From the NCBI GenBank assembly GCA_030916665.1, contig JAUPWC010000377.1, positions 1 to 12,120 of the forward strand: a DNA stretch of 12,120 bases, written 5' to 3'. Made by a program: the position numbers and the translations under genes. The DNA comes from Verrucomicrobiota bacterium. Lineage in GTDB: Bacteria > Verrucomicrobiota > Verrucomicrobiia > Opitutales > Opitutaceae. Every line of letters begins with the position of its first letter. The stretch's first letter is position 1. Of the stretch, positions 1 to 6,189 are shown one piece after another. Under the pieces are notes generated by a model. The model did not search any database and had not been told where the DNA came from. It saw only the letters and a list, made by a program, of their open reading frames with translations.

Positions 1-942
1 CGTCTGCGCGAAGGAGGCGTCCTCGCTCGCCGACTGTCCGCGCGGCGCCGATCCGGCCAACGCGGCCGTGTGCATGCGCCCGCCGGCCACCCGCACCAGC
101 CGCTCGGGCGACGCGCCGATAAAGCTCTGGCCTTTCCCGTTGGCGATGGAGAAGGAATAACAGTCCGGGTAGCGCTGCCGCAGGTGGTTCAGCACCCCCA
201 TCGGGTGAAACTCCTCGGCGGTCGTGTATTTGAGGGCGCGGGCGAGGACGACTTTCTGGTAGTCGCCGCGGGCGATCTCCGTGAGTGCCTGCGCCACGGC
301 CCGCGGATACGAACCGCTCCCACCGATCTCCTCGGCCATGCGCGGAGCGGACGGACGATCCTTCTGCTTCGCCCGGCTGTAATCGAAGGCGCCGAACTTC
401 GCGTGCGCGCGCCAGATGCGGGCCGTGAGCATTTCCAACGGGTCATCCGCCGTCACCAGCACGTTGGCGACGGCGACGGTGCTGTCGCCCATGCGGGCCA
501 CCTGCCAGCGCGGCACGAAGAGCCGAAGCACAGGAAACGCCGCCCCGGAAACCGCCTCGTCGGCAAAGCCGGCGGCAAAGAAGAAATGCGGCCCGGCAAA
601 GGGCTCGGCGAGCGGACCGACCGCGATCGTGTTGGCCAGCGCGTCGGTGATGAAAGCCTTGGCCTCGGCGAACCGACCGGGACCTTGCGTGACAAACTCC
701 ACCGCGACCTCGGCGCCCGCGACGCCGAAACCCTGCGCGGGGCGCTCGGCGTAGAAATGCGGTTCGCCCGGCTCGAAGATTGATTCGAGCACGGCCAGCG
801 GATCGAGGCTGTCCACCGCCACGCTGATGCTCACCAACTGCGGACGCCCCGCCGCGCGCGCCTCGGCGGCGCACTGCGCGAAGAAGGCCCCGAGCGCCTC
901 CGGTGTCGCGCTCCCGGTCGGGTTGACGGGCGGGGTCTTCAT
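1..942 (-). CDS. menF: Isochorismate synthase (menF-like), 5' part; 3' end beyond window
   Basis: This gene should convert chorismate to isochorismate, the first committed step of menaquinone (or siderophore) synthesis, in the cytoplasm. 314 codons are visible from ATG at 942, and the frame stays open to base 1, so the C-terminal part with the usual metal-binding glutamates is missing. Visible marks of the chorismate-binding fold are QKVVLAR around residue 229, FIGASPERL around 274 and ALAGSAPRG around 294. Lys230 and Glu280 are exactly 50 residues apart, the same spacing as the catalytic pair I recall for E. coli MenF (Lys190/Glu240). The N-terminal half, with PRWQVAR near 144, resembles MenF rather than TrpE or PabB. 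It is the next gene downstream of metG on the same strand, about 110 bases away. No Shine-Dalgarno is seen. EntC/DhbC-type isochorismate synthase is the alternative; no other menaquinone gene is in view to settle it. Confidence 0.87.
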   Translation of the reverse strand, partial: MKTPPVNPTGSATPEALGAFFAQCAAEARAAGRPQLVSISVAVDSLDPLAVLESIFEPGEPHFYAERPAQGFGVAGAEVAVEFVTQGPGRFAEAKAFITDALANTIAVGPLAEPFAGPHFFFAAGFADEAVSGAAFPVLRLFVPRWQVARMGDSTVAVANVLVTADDPLEMLTARIWRAHAKFGAFDYSRAKQKDRPSAPRMAEEIGGSGSYPRAVAQALTEIARGDYQKVVLARALKYTTAEEFHPMGVLNHLRQRYPDCYSFSIANGKGQSFIGASPERLVRVAGGRMHTAALAGSAPRGQSASEDASFAQT

Positions 943-967
943 TTCAACGGCTTCGGGCTGATGTGCC

Positions 968-1048
968 TGGATTCTTCGCTTCGCTCAGAATGACAGGCTT
1001 CGGGGACAATCCGCAATGCGTGTCATCCTGAACGCAGTGAAGGATCCA
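968..1048. repeat. Imperfect 28-bp inverted repeat, interspersed-element-like
   Basis: Arms at 968-995 and 1021-1048 match in 23 of 28 positions when one is reverse-complemented, with a 25-base spacer. The outer ends (TGGAT) and inner ends (ATGACA) are identical. The right arm begins two bases after the metG stop codon, so the metG transcript would end in a long hairpin. No T-run follows on either strand, so a classical terminator is not supported. The core resembles a string (TGTCATCCTGA...GAAGGATC) that I recall from intergenic regions of many unrelated bacteria. It fills most of the gap between metG and the menF-like gene. Confidence 0.8.
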
Positions 1049-1050
1049 GC

Positions 1051-2610
1051 TCAGGGCTTGGCTTTGGCATCCGGTTTGGCCGGAGCGGCCGGCGGCTGCG
1101 GCCGAGGAAAAAGCACGAGTGACTCCGCGACCTTGCGGCCGGCGAGCTTGCCACCCCAGACGAGTTCGTCGCGCCAGACCGCACCGGGCTCATAGCCGAG
1201 CACGGCGTTGATCTTCTGCGTGGAAGTCGGGACGACGTGCTGGATGAGCGCGACGGCCAGCCGCAGCGCCTCGGCCATGGTGGCCAGCGAGGTGCGGAGC
1301 AGCGCCTGGTCCTTTGCCTCGGCGGATTTGCCAAGTTTCCACGGGGCGCGCTTCTCGATGTAAGCGTTGGTCTCGGTGAGGAAGACCATCGCCCGTTCCA
1401 GCGCGGTGTGGAATTGGTAGCCTTCGCAGAGCGGGATGAATTCGTCGCGGGTCTTGTCCCAGAGCGCGCGCAGATTCGAGTCGAGCTCGTCGCCGGCCTC
1501 GGCCGCGGGGATGACGCCGCCGGCGAAGCGCGTCGTCATGTTCAGCGTGCGGTTGACGAGGTTGCCGAGGTTGTTGGCGAGCTCGCTGTTGTAGCGCACG
1601 AGGAACTGCTCGCGCGTGAAATCGCTGTCCTGCCCGACATTCATCTCGCGGATCAGGAAGTAGCGGAAGGCATCCGCGCCGAACTCGCTGACGAGGTCCA
1701 GCGGGTTGAGGGCGTTGCCGGTGCTCTTGGACATCTTGGCCCCGCGCTGCAGCCACCAGCCGTGGGCGATGATGCCCTTGGGCAGCGGCAGCCCGGCGGC
1801 GTGCAGCATGATCGGCCAATAGACGGCGTGCGGCGGCACGAGGATGTCCTTGCCGATGACGTGGTGCGCCTCGCGCCAGACCTCGGGACGATCCACGACG
1901 GCGGAGTAGTAGTTGAGCAGCGCGTCGAACCACACGTAGGTGACATAGCCGTCATCGAACGGCATCGGAATGCCCCATTCCAAGCGCTCCTTCGGGCGCG
2001 AGATGCACAGGTCGTTGAGCAGGTCTTTGAGAAACTCGAGCACCTGCTTCTGGCGGTAGGCCGGGAAAATGAAGTCGGGGTTGTCGGTGAGGAACTTCAC
2101 CAGCCAGTCCTGATACTGCTTCAGTTTGAAGAAGTAGTTGGACTCCACGATCTCGGTGACTTCGCCGAAAATCTCCGGCCACGAGCCGTCGGGGTTGCGG
2201 TCCTTGTCCTGGAGGAACTGCTCCTGACGCGTCGAGTAGAAGCCCTTGTATTCGGCCTTGTAGATCTCGCCCTTGTCGAAGAGCTGCTGGAGGATTTCGC
2301 GCACGACCTTCTTGTGGCGCTCCTCGGTGGTGCGGATGAAGTCGCTGTTGGTGATGGTGAGGCGCGGCAGCAACGCCCGGAACTCCTGGCTGACCTCGTC
2401 GCAGAACTGCTGGGGCGGGATGCCGCGCTTGCGGGCGCTGGCCTGGACCTTCTGGCCGTGCTCGTCCACGCCGGTCAGGAAATGCACCTCGTCGCCCATC
2501 ATCCGCCGGAACCGGGCAATGACGTCCGTCAGCACCTTCTCGTAGGCATGGCCGAGGTGGGGCGAACCGTTCACATAGTCGATGGCGGTCGTGATGTAGA
2601 AACGCGGCAT
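1051..2610 (-). CDS. metG: Methionyl-tRNA synthetase, short form
   Basis: This cytoplasmic enzyme charges tRNA(Met) with methionine using ATP. The 519-residue protein has the class I signature HLGH at residues 18-21 and KMSKS at 292-296, plus the TGVDEHG segment near 46 and an anticodon-binding helical domain after about residue 330. Where many bacterial enzymes carry a CxxC zinc pair, this one reads YSTRQEQ (residues 125-131, Ser126 and Gln129), so that zinc pair is absent. It stops at about 519 residues with a lysine/proline/alanine-rich tail and lacks the C-terminal tRNA-binding (EMAP-like) domain of the longer forms. The ATG at 2610 was chosen because MPRFYITTAI is the usual start of the family. 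An upstream in-frame start at 2691 would add 27 residues of unconserved sequence and overlap the divergent promoter region. No Shine-Dalgarno precedes it. Confidence 0.96.
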   Translation of the reverse strand: MPRFYITTAIDYVNGSPHLGHAYEKVLTDVIARFRRMMGDEVHFLTGVDEHGQKVQASARKRGIPPQQFCDEVSQEFRALLPRLTITNSDFIRTTEERHKKVVREILQQLFDKGEIYKAEYKGFYSTRQEQFLQDKDRNPDGSWPEIFGEVTEIVESNYFFKLKQYQDWLVKFLTDNPDFIFPAYRQKQVLEFLKDLLNDLCISRPKERLEWGIPMPFDDGYVTYVWFDALLNYYSAVVDRPEVWREAHHVIGKDILVPPHAVYWPIMLHAAGLPLPKGIIAHGWWLQRGAKMSKSTGNALNPLDLVSEFGADAFRYFLIREMNVGQDSDFTREQFLVRYNSELANNLGNLVNRTLNMTTRFAGGVIPAAEAGDELDSNLRALWDKTRDEFIPLCEGYQFHTALERAMVFLTETNAYIEKRAPWKLGKSAEAKDQALLRTSLATMAEALRLAVALIQHVVPTSTQKINAVLGYEPGAVWRDELVWGGKLAGRKVAESLVLFPRPQPPAAPAKPDAKAKP

Positions 2611-2699
2611 AAAAGGGTCAAAAGATGTAGCCGGGCCCGGGCGTTTGTCGAAGGTTTTGACGCGCCCTCCTCCCTCGGCATAGTCTTTCACCAGTTCGC
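2611..2699. promoter_or_regulatory. Divergent intergenic region between metG and the sensor kinase
   Basis: These 89 bases separate the start codons of two divergent genes and must hold both 5' regions. A 10-bp perfect palindrome CCGGGCCCGG lies at 2631-2640. No convincing -35/-10 pair or Shine-Dalgarno is visible for either gene, so the call rests on gene orientation only. Confidence 0.4.
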
Positions 2700-3944
2700 A
2701 TGCACTCCCTCACCCGCTCCATCGGCCTGGCCCTGCTGCTGTTGCTGCTGTTCCTGGCCGCGGCCCTCAGCCTCCAGTGGTGGCTGACCAAGGAGACCCG
2801 CCACCTGCAGCGCATGGCCGTGGACGAGCAGCGCGCCCGTCTGGGGCGGATCATCGCCATGAGCGGGCTGCCGCCTGAGCGCTGGGACGCTTACTTTCAG
2901 AAAGAACTGGGCGCAATGGTCGGCGGCACAGTTGAGCTTTACCGCACCGGGCAGCCTCCCACCACGCCGGTCCCGGCCGGCACGCTGAGCTTCACGACCC
3001 CGGTCGGCAACGTCAGCGGTTGGGAGGCGCGCGTGAGTTTTGCCACGCCCGCGCTGATCCGCACCCAGGTGCTGCACCAGCGCATCTTGGCCGCGGTGGT
3101 GCTCCTCGCGCTGCTGCTGGGCATGGTGCCGCTGTTGGCCATCCTGATCGAAAACCGCCGGTCCGCCGCGGAATCCACCACCCGCCCGCCCTGGGGACAG
3201 GCGCGGGCGGAAGCTACGGGCATGCTGGAACTGGCCCGATTGACCCACGAACGCGGCACCGCTCTCGCTCAGGAGCACGCCGCGCGGGCGCGCGCCGAGG
3301 AGGACCTGCAGGTCAACCGCAGCCTGCTCGACCGCTCCGTGGCCGAGCGCGTGCGGCTCGGCCGCGACCTGCACGACAACATCTGCCAGACGCTCTACGC
3401 GGTCTGCCTGACTTTGGAGAGCGTGCAGAAAAAATCCGAACTCTCCCCCGCGATGCAGGAACGCATGCAACAGTGCATGGCCGAACTGCGCCGCGTGAAC
3501 CAGGAAGTGCGCTCCTACCTGCAGGATCTCGAGCCGGGCAGCGTCAACGGCCAGTCCTTCAACGCCGCGCTCGCCGGCATGCTGGGCTCGCTGCCGACAG
3601 GCGACGAAGTGATCATGGAGCGCCGGCTCGACGCCGAGACCCTTGAGCTGATACCTTCGCAGCAAGTGGCCGAGATCATGAACATTCTCCGCGAAGCCGT
3701 GAGCAACAGCCTGCGCCACGGCCGTGCCCGGCAGATCATTTTGCGGGCCGCACGCAGCGACGACTCCATCGCCCTGTCGGTGCAGGACGACGGCAGCGGC
3801 TTCAGCGCCGGGAACGGCCGCGGCCACGGCCTCGACAACATGCAGGCCCGCGCCCGCGGACTCGGCGGATCGCTGGAAGTTGAATCCACCCCGGGCAAAG
3901 GCACCCGTGTGATCCTGACCTTGCCCCTGCCCGCCCGAACATGA
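2700..3944 (+). CDS. Membrane sensor histidine kinase, NarL/LiaS/DesK type (HisKA_3)
   Basis: Sensor kinase of a two-component system, expected in the inner membrane. The 414 residues run as follows: a first membrane segment at about 8-24 (very Leu-rich), an extracytoplasmic sensor of roughly 100 residues with no family I recognise, a second membrane segment at about 129-150, a linker with coiled-coil character (about 170-215), a HisKA_3 dimerisation domain with phosphoacceptor His225 in GRDLHDN, and a HATPase domain. The HATPase domain has an N-box at REAVSNSLRHG (Asn336), a G1 box DDGSGF (363-368) and a G2 box GHGLDN (375-380). All catalytic motifs are intact. Its stop overlaps the start of the response regulator by ATGA, so the two are cognate partners and translationally coupled. 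The stimulus cannot be read from the sequence. No Shine-Dalgarno is seen before the ATG. Confidence 0.95.
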   Translation: MHSLTRSIGLALLLLLLFLAAALSLQWWLTKETRHLQRMAVDEQRARLGRIIAMSGLPPERWDAYFQKELGAMVGGTVELYRTGQPPTTPVPAGTLSFTTPVGNVSGWEARVSFATPALIRTQVLHQRILAAVVLLALLLGMVPLLAILIENRRSAAESTTRPPWGQARAEATGMLELARLTHERGTALAQEHAARARAEEDLQVNRSLLDRSVAERVRLGRDLHDNICQTLYAVCLTLESVQKKSELSPAMQERMQQCMAELRRVNQEVRSYLQDLEPGSVNGQSFNAALAGMLGSLPTGDEVIMERRLDAETLELIPSQQVAEIMNILREAVSNSLRHGRARQIILRAARSDDSIALSVQDDGSGFSAGNGRGHGLDNMQARARGLGGSLEVESTPGKGTRVILTLPLPART

Positions 3945-4603
3945 ATCCATCAACCAACCGCACCATTCGCATCATACTCGTGGACGACAGCCCGATTGTC
4001 CGTCTCGGCCTGCGCAGTGCGTTGGAGGATCACACCGACATCCAGATCGTCGGCGAAGCCGGCACGGCCGCCGCCGGTCTAGACCTTCTCCACCGCCACA
4101 ATCCGGACGTCGTGATGCTGGATCTGCATCTGCCCGACAAATCCGGACTGCTCGCTTGCCGCGACTACCTCAAGGCCAGGCCTGGCACTTCCGTGCTCAT
4201 CCTCACGTCCAGCAACAGCGAGCGGAATGTCCATGAAGCCATTTCCGCCGGCGCAAAAGGTTATCTTCTGAAGGAAAATGACGGCCCAACCTTGGCCGCC
4301 GCTTTGAGGACTGTAGCCCAGGGCGATTCGGTCCTGGATCCCTCCATGGCCAGCCAAGTCCTGAACTTGGTGCGTCACGGCGGAACCCAGACGGCCCTGA
4401 TGAAGCTCAATGCTCTCTCCCCCCAGGAGCGAAGGGTCGTCGCGCTCTTAGCCGGTGGAATGACAAATAAGGAAATCGGTGAACAACTGGGACTTACGGA
4501 GAAGACGGTCAAAAATTACCTAGCCACAATTTTCACGAAGCTGAACATCACACGGCGCACGCAGGCGGCGGCCCTTTACGTGGAAGCCGGACGGGTCGAG
4601 TAA
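3941..4603 (+). CDS. Two-component response regulator, NarL/FixJ (LuxR-HTH) family
   Basis: DNA-binding transcription regulator and partner of the kinase just upstream (4-bp ATGA overlap). The 220-residue protein has a receiver domain (about 9-125) with acidic pocket Asp15/Asp16, phosphoacceptor Asp61 in VVMLDLHLP, conserved Thr89 and Lys106, followed by a LuxR-type helix-turn-helix (about 157-213). The HTH includes LSPQERRVVALLAGGMTNKEI, then LTEKTVKNYLATIFTKL in the recognition region. Nothing essential is missing. The last 150 bases are visibly richer in A and T than the kinase gene, and this trend continues into the leader behind it. The first genes downstream are minor pilins on the same strand, 101 bases away, which makes them the obvious candidate targets. 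That link is inferred from position alone. Autoregulation is equally possible. Confidence 0.96.
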   Translation: MNPSTNRTIRIILVDDSPIVRLGLRSALEDHTDIQIVGEAGTAAAGLDLLHRHNPDVVMLDLHLPDKSGLLACRDYLKARPGTSVLILTSSNSERNVHEAISAGAKGYLLKENDGPTLAAALRTVAQGDSVLDPSMASQVLNLVRHGGTQTALMKLNALSPQERRVVALLAGGMTNKEIGEQLGLTEKTVKNYLATIFTKLNITRRTQAAALYVEAGRVE

Positions 4604-4612
4604 AAATCAATA

Positions 4613-4630
4613 TAGAGTCTTTAGGCTCTA
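4613..4630 (+). other. Short hairpin downstream of the response regulator
   Basis: TAGAGTC, loop TTTA, then GGCTCTA forms a 7-bp stem with one G-U pair. It begins 9 bases after the response-regulator stop. No T-run follows, so a rho-independent terminator is not supported. It could mark the mRNA 3' end, a processing site or part of a protein-binding region. Confidence 0.5.
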
Positions 4631-4640
4631 CCATAATTAG

Positions 4641-4665
4641 GGCCTTAAGCCGTAGGCTTAATGCC
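4641..4665. promoter_or_regulatory. Palindrome in pilin-operon leader, candidate operator or RNA hairpin
   Basis: TTAAGCC (4645-4651), GTA, GGCTTAA (4655-4661) is a perfect 7-bp inverted repeat. Beyond one C/T mismatch it extends by three more pairs (GGC/GCC), giving 10 of 11 positions paired. No T-run follows. Dyad sites of this size suit dimeric NarL-type regulators such as the one encoded immediately upstream. As RNA it would be a stable hairpin in the leader. Which role applies, if either, cannot be told from sequence. Confidence 0.5.
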
Positions 4666-4676
4666 GTTATGCCTTA

Positions 4677-4711
4677 GCTCCATTTAAGTCATAGTGTGGC
4701 CTCAATGGAGC
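4677..4711 (+). promoter_or_regulatory. Inverted repeat covering the start codon of the pilV-like gene
   Basis: GCTCCATT (4677-4684) and AATGGAGC (4704-4711) are perfect 8-bp reverse complements, 19 bases apart. The right arm contains the ATG at 4705-4707, and the alternative GTG at 4696-4698 lies in the loop. In RNA the stem would bury the ATG and so could limit translation initiation. Chance occurrence of an 8-bp pair within such a distance is possible. Confidence 0.45.
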
Positions 4712-5370
4712 CCACACCTACTTCCCGTCCGTCAGCTTGGGGAATCTGCCCATCCCCTTTCCCCTCACGCCCAAAGCCTCGCACCCACGGCGTTACCCTC
4801 GTCGAAGTCATGGTTGCTCTCACGCTAATGGCGGGAGTGATGCTGGGATTCATCGGCACTTTTATCCAAAGCCGCCGTGTTACCGAATCGAGTGTGCTGC
4901 ATGCCGCAGCGACCTCGATGATTTACGGTGTCATCGAGCAAATCAAACAGCTCGACTACACGACACTCCTGCCGAGCTACGAGACCGACCCGTTTGCGCC
5001 AACGGTCCTTGAGCCGCCCTATTTCCGCGTCCGCCTCAACCAATCCAAGGTGGTATGGCTCAAGGTCGTTCACACCAAAGCGGGCGACCCCCCGGCAGCC
5101 CCCACCACCACACCGGCCGCCACCGTCGTCGCTTCGGATATCGACGCCATCGACAACTTCACCGGCAGCATTCCGCTCTCAACCGTCACCGGCACGGCTT
5201 CGCAGCAGATCAACATGAACATCTGGGTCTGGATCGATGAGATCCCCGAGGGCGACGCCAGCGAGGTGAAGAAAATCACCCTTGTTTACACCTACAGTTA
5301 CCTCGACGGCCGGGTCGAACGTGTGATCCGTGATCGCGAAGTCATCATCCGCACCCGCTTCGACCAATGA
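4705..5370 (+). CDS. Minor prepilin, PilV-like (type IV pilus / pseudopilin N-terminus)
   Basis: A 221-residue protein with a class III prepilin signal. A basic, proline-rich leader ends in Gly29, followed by VTLVEVMVALTLMAGVML, the hydrophobic helix that anchors pilins and packs in the filament core. The Glu at mature position 5 (Glu34) is present; mature position 1 is Val instead of the usual Phe. Prepilin peptidase would cut after Gly29. The rest is a small soluble domain with a threonine/alanine/proline-rich stretch near 130 and a beta-rich C-terminus, in the manner of PilV/GspI minor pilins. The leader is long (29 residues, typical ones are under 15). The ATG at 4705 was chosen over GTG at 4696, which would add three residues. 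No in-frame ATG, GTG or TTG lies nearer to the cleavage site. It is the first gene of a three-gene pilin operon. Confidence 0.88.
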   Translation: MEPTPTSRPSAWGICPSPFPSRPKPRTHGVTLVEVMVALTLMAGVMLGFIGTFIQSRRVTESSVLHAAATSMIYGVIEQIKQLDYTTLLPSYETDPFAPTVLEPPYFRVRLNQSKVVWLKVVHTKAGDPPAAPTTTPAATVVASDIDAIDNFTGSIPLSTVTGTASQQINMNIWVWIDEIPEGDASEVKKITLVYTYSYLDGRVERVIRDREVIIRTRFDQ

Positions 5371-6185
5371 AAAACACCAGCCTCAATTCCCGGCAGCGCC
5401 AGGCGCGTGGCTTCACCCTGGTGGAGGTGCTCATCAGCATGAGCGTTATCACCATCGTCATGACCATGTGCCTGAGCACATTTCTCTTCGGCCTGCGCAC
5501 GATGTATAAGGACAGCCAGCGCCTCGAGACCAACGCCACCCTGCGCGCCCTCATGGCCCAGATCTCCAAGGAGACCCTCGATGCCTCATTTTTCTACCTG
5601 TATCCGTATTACAAGGATATCGACACCAATGTGAGCCTGGTGGCGGGTGAAACGGGCGGTCCCTCCTCCATGAAGCAAATCGAAGACGCGGCCGACAACG
5701 ATTACGACAAATGGGTGGCCCATGGAGACTGCCTGGTTCTGGTCACCACCACCTCCCAGTATCGGACGACAGACATCCGCCAAATCCGGATCTATTACCG
5801 CATGGTCACCACCCAGGCGGAGAGAAACCAGCCGAAGGAATTCCGCTACTATGAAACCAAAGACTGGGACGAGGGCAGTTCATCCACGTCCAACGGGCAC
5901 CCGCTATCCGGTCTGGCTGCGGAACTGAATGCCATCAACCTGGCGGGCAATCCGAGCCCTTCCAAATACAAGGTGCTCGCGAAGCAGACCATCGGCCGGA
6001 CTGTGCCCGTGGCCTCCTCACCCTTTGTCGCCGGGGACCGTTATCCGGTGTTCTCTTCGGAATCGCCCGACTCCACCGCCACGAACGGCTTCATCGCGAT
6101 CAACATGGAAGTCGTGAACGGCACCGAGCGCAACAACCTGCTCTCCAGCTCCAGCTTCAACTACACTGTTTCCCCCCGTCGTTAA
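5367..6185 (+). CDS. Minor prepilin, PilW/GspJ-like
   Basis: A 272-residue protein starting with a short basic leader and the canonical prepilin site, RG^FTLVEVLISMSVITIV, with cleavage after Gly15, Phe at mature position 1 and Glu at position 5 (Glu20). The hydrophobic segment runs to about residue 38. The remainder is a soluble domain with many Tyr, Ser and Thr residues, including TTTSQYRTTDIRQIRIYYR near 128, typical of PilW/GspJ minor pilins, which are larger than PilV. Its ATG overlaps the pilV-like stop by ATGA, so the two are coupled. The giant PilX-like gene starts 4 bases after its stop. Assignment to PilW rather than GspJ rests on its place between PilV-like and PilX-like genes and is not certain. 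Confidence 0.88.
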   Translation: MKNTSLNSRQRQARGFTLVEVLISMSVITIVMTMCLSTFLFGLRTMYKDSQRLETNATLRALMAQISKETLDASFFYLYPYYKDIDTNVSLVAGETGGPSSMKQIEDAADNDYDKWVAHGDCLVLVTTTSQYRTTDIRQIRIYYRMVTTQAERNQPKEFRYYETKDWDEGSSSTSNGHPLSGLAAELNAINLAGNPSPSKYKVLAKQTIGRTVPVASSPFVAGDRYPVFSSESPDSTATNGFIAINMEVVNGTERNNLLSSSSFNYTVSPRR

Positions 6186-6189
6186 GGCC

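Noticed and set aside
70..783. 237-codon frame on the plus strand opposite the menF-like gene
   Set aside because: The minus strand carries a clear isochorismate synthase with catalytic residues; the plus-strand product is Arg/His/Gly-rich without motif.
2631..2640. CCGGGCCCGG palindrome as an operator
   Set aside because: A 10-bp GC-only palindrome is easily found by chance in GC-rich DNA, and nothing else supports it.
1237..2787. Long open frame (516 codons) on the plus strand opposite metG
   Set aside because: The composition (Val, Glu, Leu, His, Arg) mirrors metG codons, it has no family resemblance, and it runs into the kinase start.
2688..3953. Long open frame (421 codons) on the minus strand opposite the sensor kinase
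   Set aside because: It is rich in His, Gln, Arg and Gly with no recognisable domain, and the opposite strand encodes a complete kinase with every motif. Long antisense frames are expected in GC-rich DNA.
4604..4695. Rho-independent terminator after the response regulator
   Set aside because: The stems are good but neither is followed by a T-run, so they are listed as hairpins/operator candidates instead.
5088..5125. C-rich ACC/GCC run as a tandem repeat
   Set aside because: It encodes an ordinary Pro/Ala/Thr-rich linker in the pilV-like protein with no regular repeat unit.
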